Assembly: GCF_003573695.1 (NCBI RefSeq)
Contig: NC_039362.1
Location: 196,559,625-196,623,624, forward strand
DNA length: 64,000 nt
Reading direction: 5' to 3'
Source of the DNA: Papaver somniferum
Lineage: Eukaryota; Streptophyta; Magnoliopsida; Ranunculales; Papaveraceae
Under the pieces are notes generated by a model. It had not been told where the DNA came from. It saw only the letters and a program-made list of their open reading frames with translations, and ran no database searches. Positions 33,300 through 44,600 of the stretch are shown here, piece by piece. The translations under genes were made by a program, and so were the position numbers. The stretch's first letter is position 1. Each line of letters opens with the position of its first letter.

Positions 33300-33627
33300 A
33301 CTGTAACTCCTTGAAAAACCTTTTCTGGTTTCCTAGAAATACCGCCGAAGTTAAACAGAATTAAACTCTCAAGGGTAGTCTAATTTTGTGACACTCCTTT
33401 AAACCAATCGCATTGTTCTCCAAAATAAATAGTTACTTATTTTGATTTAACCTAATTTTAATCCAAAAAGGCAAAGATATATATTCCTCAATCGAATTCT
33501 ATTTTAACCAACGTTATTTTATTATGGATCTGCTAATTTTCCAAGTGTTTAAATTGTTCACAACTCTGTTTTAATTGTAAGCCTATGCCTTTACCCTCTT
33601 TTGGAGGAGCATATTGTTACCCTTATT
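33300..33627. other. No gene recognised
   Basis: Sequence between the Harbinger element and the copia LTR. A short frame before the LTR (KPMPLPSFGGAYCYPYS at about 33579-33628) could be part of the F-box-associated sequence that resumes right of the copia element at 37640, but this is speculative. Confidence 0.35.
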
Positions 33628-33824
33628 CTTGGATTGGGGATAATTTTCCTTAGAGAATAATGTTCTCTGGGAAACATATTTATATCAAATCGATAAATAT
33701 CTCTGGAGAGTACCAGAGTTAAGTCGGAGATAATTCTCCTTATTTTAAATATTACAAGAGTTAAGTCGGAGATAATTCTCCTTATTCTAAATAAGGTAAA
33801 CATGATAATATCCATTCTATTACA
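33628..33824 (-). repeat. 3' LTR of the copia element
   Basis: The minus-strand start TGTAATAGAATGG follows a polypurine run (AGGGGG, 33825-33830). It ends near CCAATCCAAG. It contains two direct copies of AGTTAAGTCGGAGATAATTC and closely matches 37435-37640. Confidence 0.8.
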
Positions 33825-35316
33825 CCCCCTTAGTCTGAGCGGGAGAGGAGCAAACGCTAAGACTAGACCGAAAACGAACAAATAGCTGACGAGGTAGTCC
33901 CATGGTGAAGATGTCAGCATACTGGTTTTCAGAGGAGACGTGTAGAACTTGAATGTTACCAATACGAACGCGTTCACGTACAAAGTGTATATCAATTTCC
34001 ATATGCTTGGTGCGCTGATGTTGAACAGGGTCTCCAGACATATAAATCGCACTCACATTATCACAGTATACAATAGTAGCACGTCGTAGAGGAAGATGAA
34101 GCTCTAGAAGGAGGTTGCGAAGCCATGTAGTTTCAGAAACAGCATTTGCTACCCCCCGATATTCATCTTCAACACTGGATCGAGAAACTGTTGCCTGACG
34201 TTTGGATGACCAGGAGATGAGGTTGTCACCAAGAAAGACGCAATAACCCGAAGTCGATCGACGAGAGTCAGGGCATCCCGCCCAGTCAGCATCAGAGTAT
34301 GCCGTTAATCCAGAAATAGTGGAGACCGAGATAAATAAACCTTGATGAATTGTGCCCCGAAGATAGCGAATGATTCGCTTAAGGGAATGCATGTGAGGAT
34401 CTCGTGGGTCGTGCATGAATAAACATACCTGTTGAACTACATATGAAATATCTGGCCAGGTGAAGGTGAGGTACTGTAATGCTCCATCCAGGCTTCTATA
34501 TAGAGTAGGATCCTTAATTGCAGGACCTGAAGTAGCACTGAGCTTGGAGTTGGTGTCGACCAGAGTAGCCACTGGATTACATTGTGTCATGGAGGCACGA
34601 GCAATGATGTCTTGAGCATATAATGACTGAGAGAAATATAACCCTGAAGATGATCGAGTGACAGTAATACCCAGAAAATGATGTAGCGATCCAAGATAAG
34701 ACATGGCAAATTCCCGTTTCATTAGATCAATTAAGAGGTATAAGAGATTATTGTTAGAGGCAGTCAAAACAATATCATCTACATAAAGCAGTAAATATGC
34801 CGTATCTGAGACGGATTGATAAACAAAGAGAGATGGGTCACACACACTACCACGAAAATCACAATTAGTAATAAACTTGGAAAACCTATGAAACCACGCC
34901 CGTGGATCCTGCTTGAGACCATGTAGGGATCTGCGTAGTCGACATACATAATCAGGGTGAGCAGAATCAACAAATCCCGGAGGCTGATGCATGTAAACTG
35001 TCTCAGTCAGGTCACCATGGAGAAAAGCATTCTTAAAATCTAGTTGGTGAATTGGCCAAGTACGCGAAGTAGCAATAGTAAGAATAGTACGCATAGTAGC
35101 AGGTTTGACAACCGGAATAAACGTTTCAAAACAATCAACCCCAACCTGTTGAGATTTACCATTAGCAACAAGACGTGCCTTGTGTCGCTGTAGAGAACCG
35201 TGAACATTATATTTGTGACGAAATAGCCACATGGAACGAATAAGATGAGCATCACGTGGTCGTGGTACAAGTTCCCACGTATTAGTTTTCAACATAGCAT
35301 TATACTCATCTTTCAT
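33820..35316 (-). pseudogene. Copia reverse transcriptase and RNase H
   Basis: The 498-residue frame has the copia RT order: WELVPRPRDAHLIRSMWLFR, KARLVANGKSQQVGVDC, then PIHQLDFKNAFLHGDL (first Asp), VYMHQPPGF, SLHGLKQDPRAWF (usually KQAPRAW), LLLYVDDIVLTA (catalytic YVDD), and the RNase H block AYSDADWAGCPDSRRSTSGY followed by NLISWSSKRQ and KHMEIDIHFVRE. The frame is long and open and still looks catalytically complete. It has no own start, because it is the C-terminal part of a polyprotein whose integrase part is frameshifted. Confidence 0.92.
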
Positions 35317-35330
35317 GGCGGCATTCCAAT

Positions 35331-36890
35331 TTATATCCTTAAGAGCATATAGGTGAGAGAGAGGAATTGGGAGATATGTTTTAAAGTTTGGACATGAAGA
35401 TTAAGCCGGTGGATTGGTTTATAAATACCGCGGGAAGCTCGAGTCACATGTTGTGAATGAGCGGGTGGAGAGGTTGTAGTGGGTGGAGGGGCAGTTGAGG
35501 ATGAAGATTGTGTAGTGGGTGTAGGGGTAGTGGGTGGAGGGGAAGGTGGTGAGCAGGTAGGATGGACTGAAGTGGATGGGGTAGGTTCTGCACCTGTTGA
35601 AACAGGGCAGTGATGAACAGGCGTCAGACCTGGGGAGTTGGGTGGAGGGAAAACAGTAGTGGGGAAGCTGGACAGACGCATAGGAGTGAAAGCAGGAGGG
35701 AAAATATACCGACGTGGAATATGAGTTCGGAATAATGTGGAGGATAGTTGGGACTGACGCAGAGAAGACGTGTTGGAACAGGGAGTTGAAGATTGTTGGA
35801 CTGACGTGGAGGGAAGGTTACTGGAATGACGTGGATGGAAGGTGAGACTGGAGACTTTGAGTAGCAGTAGGAGTTGGGTCAGACCGACGATGAGGAGGAG
35901 TATATAGGCCAGGGAAGGTGACGCTGGGTTGGGTGACTGTAGGGGCAGTCTGAGAAGAAGGGTATGAGAGATCATAAGATGGATGAATAAGACAACGGGG
36001 GGACTCGATATTAGTAAGAGCATTTGTAGGGAGATTTGTGAAGGGGAAGACATTTTCATCAAAAGTTACATGACGAGAAATAATAATCTTGTTTGTGGCG
36101 ATATCAAGGCAGTGGTATCCACGGTGGTTGGGAGGGAAACCAAGGAAGACACATTTAGTGGAGCGGGGGGAAAGTTTGTGAGGAGTTGTGGAGGAGAAAT
36201 TAGGGTAGCAAAGACAACCAAAAGTACGAAGATGGTCATATGTTGGTTGGCGTTAATAGAGAATAGACACGGGAGAGGAAAAATTTAGAATTTTTGTGGG
36301 AAGAATATTATGAAGATAAACAACCATAAGTAGAGAATAGACCCAAAATTTTGGTGGAACGGAAGCATGAGACATAAGGGTGCGGGTGATATCATTGACA
36401 TGGCGTATCATGCGTTTGGCCTTGCCATTTTGAGAGGAAGTTTGGGGGCAAGAGAAGCGAAAAACTAGACCATTTTTACGAGAAAAATTGTGAAAAGAAG
36501 AGTTGTCAAATTCACGTCCCTTGTCGCATTGAAAACTTTTAATTTGACGCTCAAATTGGGTTTGAACAAGAGAACAAAATTCCAAAAACTTGTCATAGAC
36601 TTGGGATTTAAATTTTAAAGGATAAACCCAAAGATAGTTGGTGAAATCATCCAGTAAGATAAGATAATAGAGAAAACCGGTATCAACATGTAATGGAGAG
36701 GTCCATAAATGTGAATAATATCAAATGGAGCAAAAGTATTGGAATTTGATTCATAAAAAGGTAATCTAACATGTTTACTAACTTGACATGAATGACAAAG
36801 TTTAGAATGTTGATTCTTATTACAATGAATAGAATTATTGATACAAAGAACATCTAAAACAGCCTTGCTGGGATAACCAAGACGACTATG
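35331..36890 (-). pseudogene. Copia integrase, frameshifted
   Basis: Reading leftward from 36890 an HHCC-like start is visible (HSRLGYPSKAV, then KLCHSC). The core follows near 36585-36253: FQCDKGREFDN (second Asp), then FSCPQTSSQNGKAKRMIRHV, where the catalytic Glu region usually reads QQNGVAERKHRH; a Lys stands near the expected Glu. After a further shift, 36062-35331 holds the Ser/Pro/Thr-rich linker between integrase and RT. At least three frame breaks exist. Confidence 0.8.
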
Positions 36891-37355
36891 TCAAATATCT
36901 GGCGAACAAACAACAAGAGATATGGGGGAAGACTGGGATGATTTTTGAGCTGGCATGACAGAGGTGGTGAAAGGGTAGAGCTCCCTGGAACTATTGCACC
37001 GAAGGATAATCCTCCTCGAACTCAGATCTTTCGCAGAAAAACCATACGAATCAAACTCAATAGACACACGATTGTCAATGGTGAACTTACGAACGAAAAC
37101 TAAGTTTTTGATAATATCGGGAACAACAAGAGTATTTGTGAGTTGAAGGGTGCGAGAAGGGAGGTTTATGAGCTTTGTACCACTAGCAGTAACTGGAATG
37201 CTATTGCCATTGCCAACTAAGATAGACCGTACAATACTAGAATTTGAAACGTTATGTAAAGTACCTGAATCAGCAGTGAAATGCGAGGTAGCACCCGTAT
37301 CCATATAGAACATCATCGGGTTGCTGTAGATGCATATAACTATATGCTTCACCAA
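36891..37355 (-). pseudogene. Copia aspartic protease
   Basis: The frame contains FYMDTGATSHFTADSG, the DTGA catalytic motif of copia proteases, then ILVGNGNSIPVTASGT and NTLVVPDIIKNLVFVRKFT (usual form LHVPxLxxNLLSVxxL). It lacks a preceding gag and nucleocapsid zinc knuckle. It begins only about 80 bp from the primer binding site. Confidence 0.85.
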
Positions 37356-37420
37356 TATTTGTGAGCTTCAGTGGTTCCGTCGCCATTGAGTTTAATGGTT
37401 TAGAGAAAATAGGATCGTAA

Positions 37421-37433
37421 GGGGCTGATACCA
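37421..37433 (-). other. Copia primer binding site
   Basis: The minus strand reads TGGTATCAGCCCC directly after the 5' LTR. The first nine bases match the initiator tRNA-Met type site TGGTATCAGAGC. Confidence 0.75.
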
Positions 37434-37434
37434 T

Positions 37435-37640
37435 CTTGGATTGGGGATAATTTCCCTTAGAGAATAATGTTCTCTGGGAAACATATTTATATCAAATCAA
37501 TAAATATCTCTGGAGAATATCAGAGTTAAGTCGGAGATAATTCTCCTTATTCTAAATATTACAAGAATTAAGTCGGAGATAATTCTCTTTATTCTAAATA
37601 AGGTAAACAGGATAATTCTCCTTATATATATCTTGGAGTT
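37435..37640 (-). repeat. 5' LTR of the copia element
   Basis: It matches 33628-33824 over the blocks TTAGAGAATAATGTTCTCTG and ATAAATATCTCTGGAGA. The outer edge is uncertain: from about 37612 onward it diverges from the other LTR, with TTATATATATC instead of TCTATTACA. Confidence 0.7.
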
Positions 37641-38130
37641 TTTATTTATTAATAAGATGAAAGAAGATCGAGAATCCACTAGACCTTTGGAATCTATTGC
37701 AATCTCTTTAGAAGGACAGGGAATTTATCGATTAAGGGTGCCTATGATTTCATTCTTTTTCAAAGGCATACCAAACACAGGGGTTTAAAATGTTTTAGAC
37801 TTCAGTACATTTAATTGACGAAGGATCTGTGTTGTTTATAACTTTACATGACGAAGGAAAAGAAAATAAATTCGTTCCAATATCGGCATTAGAGAAAAAG
37901 AAACTGTAGCAGCTATGAATGACAACGACTTGTGGAGTTGGAGTAAGAAATTTAGTATACCTTTCCCCAAGAATGTGAGCTATATATAAACCTTCGCAGT
38001 TACAAAGGGCAACCAAGTTCTGGTGTGTCGTATGATGATGACCCAGAACAACACTAATAAAACTCCGGGAAGATTTTTAGAGCTATTCTTGGCGTACGTA
38101 GCCTTGTTTCACTCGAAGCATTATGAGAAA
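37641..38130 (+). pseudogene. F-box-associated domain fragment
   Basis: Plus-strand frames give SIAISLEGQGIYRLRVPMIS, then in another frame MNDNDLWSWSKKFSIPFPKN and TFAVTKGNQVLV, and finally a block with NKTPGRFLELF and SLVS-like residues. This is the kelch-like F-box-associated pattern (LWxMxEYG..ESWTKxFxI...P...KxGEVLV). Stops and shifts break it, and the F-box itself is not visible. The copia element probably removed or displaced the 5' half. Confidence 0.55.
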
Positions 38131-39759
38131 AGTCCAAGAAGGTAATTTCATGCATGCACATATGATCCTTCCATCTTTTTTTTTTCCTTCTTTTCTACAA
38201 GAAATCTATATTGATAATCTTGTTTATCCAAAAATACACAATGCGGCTTGGATGGTGAATCTAAGACTCCACCGTTTGGAGACTCTGAAGTTAAATCTAA
38301 GACTTTCTTTCTATTTTTCTCTTTTGCGTCTTAGTAATTTCTTATAGTACCTCAAGGAACTTAATTGAGTAGCATATAGTTGACATGTGACCATGGCTAC
38401 GCTTATGTTGTGTGTTTGTTTCCTCATTTCCCTGGCTTGATTTCATTTAAATATTTGACTCCCAGAATGTGTCCAACCATGAAACTCTACCTATTGGTGT
38501 TTATTCGTAGTTTGTTCGTATGAAAGTCTAGCTAGTTATCACATCAATACAGGGCATACAGTTCTGGAACAAATAATTGTCATTTACAATTCGAAGTAAA
38601 ACATACTCTTCCTTTATTATTCTTCTTTTCTTTGCATATCGAGCGGTCGATTTCAACGTCGCCGGCACATATTGAGCTTGTCGTAGAAGAATTCCACTCT
38701 TTTATTTTCAGTTTTCAGGTGTTATAGCGTACAGCGCATAGCCGCGCATTACAAAAATCAACAGGACCCACATAATAAAAATATATCCTCTTGTGGGTCC
38801 CACAGGCAACACCCCCAAAAAGTTATGCTTTTGTCCTTTTTCTGCGCATGAAGAAGGTGTTCTCCGCAAAAGGAGAAAATCATCCAAAAATCATTTCCGT
38901 ATGAACCAGAGACAAATATGCACTTTTGGACTCTAATTAAATTAGGCAGTGACTAAACACAACCCCTATTTGGGTCAAGTACAATCCCTAATTTTAACGG
39001 TCAAATATCCTAACCTAATTAACGTGGGTAACCACCCATCTTCATCATCTTCCCCTGGTTCAATAGTAAACCATCTTCTGCATCAGTTATGAGTATGGTT
39101 ATTGTCGAAGTAAGATTCCATCATGACTATGGAAGTTCTATACCATTGCAATGCCACAAATTATTAGGGTTCTATTTGGGCCAAATCTTAGAAATGTTGG
39201 TGACCCTGTGTGGTATTGCTTTTAACTTGCTCATATTCGCATAAATTATAGCTACCTACAGATGAAGTTATTAAGGGAGTTGCCTCAAAATTAGTTGACC
39301 TATTTGGATACCAATACGAATTATTAGAACGCTAATTTAGTTGGTTCTTGCAACTGAATCTTGACATGCTAGATTTCTTTCATGAAACAAACGACATCAA
39401 ACATTAACTTTTTGAATTTAATCATTGGAGACGCAATATAAATTAGTACAACTTCATTCAATCAAGATACGTGTCGAATCGAGATCATCCTTTCTTATGT
39501 TGGATCGATATCAATGATTTTCATGTTACAAAGTATGGCAGGCAATTGAACCTCCGCATGCATTTAGGAAGAGGATGATGGTAGGTTTGATTACCCCCGT
39601 ATCAATTAGGTTAATCAATATGTAAATTTTTATGATAGGATTGCATTTAACTTAATGTGGGTTGCATTTGTTTACTGCCTTTAATTATTTCCAGCATCGC
39701 CACATGTTTGTCGAAATGTTTTTTTTTGTTTTTAGAAAGGGTAAGATTATATTAAATTT
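38131..39759. other. No gene seen
   Basis: No coding frame with a domain. TTGTGGGTCCCACAGGCAAC near 38790 and GAGACAAATATGCACTTTTG near 38908 are related to sequences near 23478 and 23787, in the same order, so this may be part of an old duplicated or dispersed segment. Confidence 0.45.
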
Positions 39760-40072
39760 TTTTAAACATTTATATTATTGGATAACGATTATTACATGAA
39801 ACTAGTTGGAAGCCTAACAAGCTAAGCTCCAACAACGCACTACTACATGAATTGAACAGGTTGTCGGATTAACCTACCAGCGAGCCTCATGGGTAACCTA
39901 GCCAAGGGAGCCGAAATGGGAGGGGGCTGAGATTGTGTCACAAGAAGGGCAAGCTAACTCGACCGTCCATGTTAATTCCTACAATATTACGTCACTGGGG
40001 GCTCGAACCTGGGACCTCCTGAAACGCATGAAACTTTGGGGAACGGGAATGACCAGCTGAGCTAGGGGTCAT
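39760..40072 (-). mobile_element. tRNA-derived SINE
   Basis: On the minus strand a tRNA-like head runs from about 40070 to 39996: GACCCCTAGCTCAGCTGGTC (A-box region) and GGTCCCAGGTTCGAGCCCCC (B-box region, GGTTCGAGC). A tRNA-unrelated body and an AT-rich tail follow to about 39760. This is the layout of a plant SINE transcribed by RNA polymerase III. Target-site duplications are not clear. It sits beside a LINE 3' end. Confidence 0.7.
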
Positions 40073-40079
40073 TCTTAAA

Positions 40080-40589
40080 AGGAAAAAATAATATACAATG
40101 TCCAAGGCTAGATCAAAGATCTAACTTAGCCATAAAGGACTCCTTACTACATATTACACTCCTAAAATTTCCTCCCGTTGAAGCAACACCTGATTCGAAG
40201 AATAAGAGCTAAAAGTTCTCAAATTACATGACCAAAGATGAATAGTTTGCTTAACCAGTGTTTTAAACTCCTCCTATCTTTGGTCTCTTCCCGTGAATCC
40301 TAGCATTCCCCTCCTTCCACGTTTCATAAGTCCTTTCTTATGTCTCGAAAATTGAAAGAGATCCAATATTGTAAAAGAGTAGCAAAAGAGCTCGGTTGCA
40401 CCCAACTGATCTTGCAGGACTGAATAAAATAATCCCAAATACCCGCCAACCAGTGAAAGTGAACGAAGAGATGATGCAGTGATTCTGGCTGGCTATTACA
40501 AAGAGGACATAAGTTACTAGTCATCTGCATACCCTTATGCTCCAGAATTACTCTAGTAGGAATAGAATTATGCAAACCAGACTAGTAAA
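40080..40589 (-). pseudogene. LINE ORF2 C-terminal (zf-RVT) fragment
   Basis: The minus-strand frame starts LHNSIPTRVILEHKGMQ and continues NLCPLCNSQPESLHHLFVHF, matching the zinc-binding zf-RVT domain at the C-terminus of plant LINEs (HxxxPTxxxLxxRGM..xxCPxC....ESxxHLFxxC; the last Cys is His/Phe here). Downstream sequence to about 40080 resembles a LINE 3' end with stops. It is cut at 40589 by the giant inverted-repeat element. Confidence 0.75.
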
Positions 40590-41304
40590 CACTAGTACAA
40601 ACCTTCACATAGGCCACGTTTTTTGGCTTACAACCCAGCCACGTTTCGGGTTATTTGTGTGGCTACTGGTCATCAGTATAACTATAGCCACATTTTGTGT
40701 TACCATGTAGCCATAGTTCACCATTTGGTCATGGGTTTAATCCTAAACCCATCAACTGTAGCCATAGGGTATCATTTGGTCATAGTTTTCAGTCTAATCC
40801 CATCACATGTAGCCATAGATGCCTATATGGCCACATTAAATAATTATGTATGTGTCGAAAGTGTAGGATGGCAATAGCCACACCTATTAATCCGTGGAGG
40901 AAAGAGGATTTATTTAGCCACATTGGTTTGTTTATGTGTCCATAATATATGGTTTATTAGACACGCATATACTAACGAATTGACACATTTTATCAAACAT
41001 GATAAAAGATTGACATATGGTTACACCTTTTTTTTTTTTTGGAGGATTATGATATGGCTATACGAAAAACAAATTGTGACCATAGCGTTGGATCCATTAG
41101 ACATATGAGATTTAGTTTTAACTTTTAAAGTACTAGCTAGCCATGGTTGTTACTGAGTCTTTTCTTGGGATAATGTTTATGCTTGTTCACTGCAATACAT
41201 AAATCTCAAGATCTGGTATATAGAAGGACATATTACAAGTGATTGTGGCATCCAAGGGAGTTACAATACAGCGGGTGCAGCCGGGTGTTTTGGGAATTAC
41301 AAGT

Positions 41305-42400
41305 GACTGAGCTTCATATTTATTTATTTCGATGATGTATCATGCTAGGTTTGAAATCATAACCCTCCCAGAGCTTCTTGGTTCATAGTTTTTATGCTGG
41401 TATACCATATTTGAAGTTCGAATCGACACTGAGCTTCATATTTATCGATTTCGATAATGTATTATGCCAAGTTTGAAGTCAGAACCCTCTCAGAGCTTCT
41501 TGGTTCATAGTGTGTATGTCGTTATACCATATATGAAGTTCGAATCAACATTGAGCTTCATATTTATTTATTTCGATGATGTATCATGTTAAGTTTGAAG
41601 TCAGAACCCTCCCAGAGCTTCTTGGTTCATAGTTTGTATATCGTTATACCATATTTGAAGTTCAAATCGACTCTGAGATTCATATTTACCGATTTCGATG
41701 ATGTATCCTGCTAAGTTTGAAGTCAGAACCCTCCTGGAGCTTCTTGGTTCATAGTTTGTGTGTCGTTATATCGAATTTGAAGTTCGAATCGACACTGAGC
41801 TTCATATTTATTGATTTCGATGATGTATCATGCTAAGTTTGAAGTCAAACCCTCCCAAAGCTTCTTGGTTCATAGTTTGTATGCCGGTATACCATATTTG
41901 AAGTTGAATCGACACTGAGCTTCATTTGTCAATTTCGATGATGTATCATGTTAACTTTGAAGTCAAACCCTCCCGGAGCTTCTTGGTTCAGTTTGTATGT
42001 CGTTATACCATATTTGAAGTTCAAATCGGCACTGAGCTTCATATTTACCGATTTCGATGATGTATCCTGCTAAGTTTGAAGTCAAAACCCTCCCGGAGCT
42101 TCTTAGTTCATAGTTTGTTATGCCGTTATACCATATTTGGAGTTCGAATCGACACTGAGCTTCATATTTATCGATTTCGATGGTGTATCATGCTATGTTT
42201 GAAGTCAGAACCCTCTCGGAGGTTCTTGGTTCATAGTTTGTATGCCGTTAAACCATATTTAAAGTTCGAATCGACACTGAGCTTCATATATTCGATTTGG
42301 ATGATGTATCCTTCTAAGTTTGAAGTCAGAACCCACCCAAAGCTTCTTGGTTTATATTTTATACATCATTATACCACATTTGAAGTTCATGACCTGTATG
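41305..42400. repeat. 121-bp tandem array in the left arm, about nine units
   Basis: Each unit contains GAGCTTCATATTTATCGATT, TTTCGATGATGTATCATGCT, AAGTTTGAAGTCAGAACCCT, CAGAGCTTCTTGGTTCATAG and CATATTTGAAGTTCGAATCG. Units start at about 41309, 41430, 41551, 41671, 41796, 41916, 42033, 42155 and 42277. The open frames 42076-42405 and 42320-42559 are derived from it. Confidence 0.9.
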
Positions 42401-42779
42401 ACTAGTCAAAATTTCCTCAAGACCTATGTGACTAGTCGAAATTCAAATCGGAAGCATAAAGAAAAAGCACAAAAGCACAAAGAGAAAGCACAAAGAAAAC
42501 ACACTTTCTTTTTTTTCTGCTTCCTTCCCATATATGTTTGGAATTTTTTTTATAATTGAAGGTCGATTAATATCTTAAATTTATTGATATTTTTTTGGAT
42601 TTTTTCATATGGAAAATTGATAATAAAATCGAATGCACGAGTTTGAACTAGCACAAAGAGAAACACAAAGCTTCTCAATCCGTATGAGCATCCTAAAATG
42701 AATCTATACCGTCCCTTAATTTCTGCAATCCGTATGAACATCCTAAAAGAATCTACACCATCCAAATTCTTTCACATAA

Positions 42780-44600
42780 TTTTTTTTGTTTTTGTTTCAC
42801 ATTTCCCTTCGCTCATTTTCCATCTCTTATCTTCCTCTCTAACACAGAAAACCCTATGATCAAACCTTGACCCAAACTTATCACCGTCCAAAACCTTTTA
42901 GACAAAATTAAAGCTTCATGTCTCTCTCTTCCCCCCCTCTTAACACACAAAAGAAACCCTAACTCTCAAATGTTCCCCGGCTTCATTCGTTCACTGATTC
43001 ATTCTCTGACTACCACCTCTGAATCCCCTTCTTTCTCACTCTCTCTGTAAAAAATTTGCTGAAGTAGTAAATGGATCTTTCACAAGACCTAAAAATTTGG
43101 ATTCCACATAAGACCTAAAATTCAGAGAGATTTATTTCTCTCATCATTATTTATGTTTAATTTTCTTCATCTGAAACTAATGGCGGCTTCATTACCGATT
43201 TGGGAAACCGGTGAGGAGATGCAGAAATTCAGAGATGAAATTGGTGGCTATGAAACAGGCTGTTGCTGCTGATGGAAGAATCAAGAAGCGGGGTTTGTTT
43301 GAATTCTTATTACATGAGATTTTGTGTCATGATTTGAATTTGGTCGCTGTTGAAGACATTGATGTTTGGGGATTCCTTTTGATTCCTAGGGTTTTTTGTT
43401 CCTCTCTCTGTTGTAATCACTCAATATCTTTTGCTGCATATATCCCTAATTGACATCAGCCTTGTCTGGTAACATTGAGTCAGTCCCTGATGTCACATTC
43501 ATTATATCTACATGTTGTGTTTCTGGTCACTCTTGTTTTTTCCTTTTTTATATTATTGTAAATTCACATAAGATATTTCTTAAGAATAATCATTAGTAAA
43601 GCTCGGAGGGTTCATTACTTGAATTTAACAGTCGTTTCTTGGATTCAAAATTCGGATAGAGTTTTGAGGCCAGATTTTGTTAGTTGTCTTAATAGATTAT
43701 TGTATGTTATATTATGGTTGTGCCAACCTAGAGGATTCCCTGTCAACTGCTGAAATCTATGCCTGAATAGCTTAGAACCTAAACTACTGCCTTTCTGCCC
43801 ATTGTTCCATGAAGTTTATTTTGAACAATGAAAATAGTTAAATATATGCAGAAACATGGAGATTAGATGCCTCTATGCAGATCACTAGCCGAACCCCTTT
43901 TTACCATGTTGCTGCATTATTTTCTCTAGTTACATTTGGTATAAGCCGCTTCTAAATGAAGACTAGACTGGGCATTTCGTGAGTCAATTTTACAATTTGC
44001 TTTTTGCTGGACTTCTTCACACCTCCCACACAGTGGAAGGTTGATTCGGATGTACTTTGAATAGTGTATACCCTATTTTAGTATGTGTAAGCAGTTTCTT
44101 AAGAAGCTCATAATTTGTCCTTTTTTTTATCACTCACCAATTTTTCTCTTTTGGCATCTACGGCAGTGAGTTAGCCTTCCATTCTCTGGTCAAGTAATTC
44201 AAGCCAAAGCCTTCAATGGAGACAAAGAGGGTCTCGAGGAAGGTGGGGATGAGCACAATGGTATTATCTGCGTAACCTGCGGTCAGAACTTTCCCATGGG
44301 ATGAGTTTTTCTATTGCCAAGAAATCTGTTGATTAGACGGAGAAGTGGGAATATAGGGATGAACTTGTAATTCTACAGCTTGTACCAACAAGAGAGTGTA
44401 CCCTTGGGACAGCCAGCCGGTTTGTTTTTCTCTTAATAGGGCTCAACTTATATCTCCTTCAGTATTTTATAATTCTTAGTAAGGATGAAATCTTGCTTGT
44501 GTCTCCCTCGCTACATAATGTCCAGATTCTTTTTATGTGTATGTCCTGTTTCAATGTTTGACAGCTTGACTAGTACATACCAGATAATTTGGAGCCTCGC
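42780..44600 (+). pseudogene. Possible captured 5' part of a host gene in the left arm
   Basis: A pyrimidine-rich leader with CTCTCTCTTCCCCCCCTCTT (42923-42942) and TCTCACTCTCTCTG (43035) precedes ATGGCGGCTTCATTACCGAT at 43181. That frame stays open for 30 codons. An overlapping frame with MKLVAMKQAVAADGRIKKRG (about 43235-43295) is followed by a possible donor GTTTGT. At about 44200-44300 another stretch reads EEGGDEHNGIICVTCGQNFP, a possible half zinc ribbon. I do not recognise the gene. The layout suggests a captured and decayed fragment; the mirror copy is at about 45970-47790. Confidence 0.3.

Larger units (their letters stand above)
33628..37640 (-). mobile_element. Ty1/copia retrotransposon lacking gag
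   Basis: Minus-strand order is LTR (37435-37640), primer binding site, protease, integrase, reverse transcriptase/RNase H, polypurine tract, LTR (33628-33824). Protease comes before integrase before RT, which is the copia order. Only about 80 bp separate the primer binding site from the protease frame, so gag is missing. The two LTRs differ at under a dozen positions in about 190 bp by eye. Target duplications could not be fixed because the outer edge of the right LTR is unclear. The element probably interrupts F-box-like sequence. Confidence 0.85.

Noticed and set aside
35983..36288. 101-residue plus-strand frame
   Set aside because: It is antisense to copia integrase and linker sequence.
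43211..43453. 80-residue frame in the left arm as a complete gene
   Set aside because: It starts at GTG, runs past a likely donor site and has no recognisable domain; at most part of a captured fragment.
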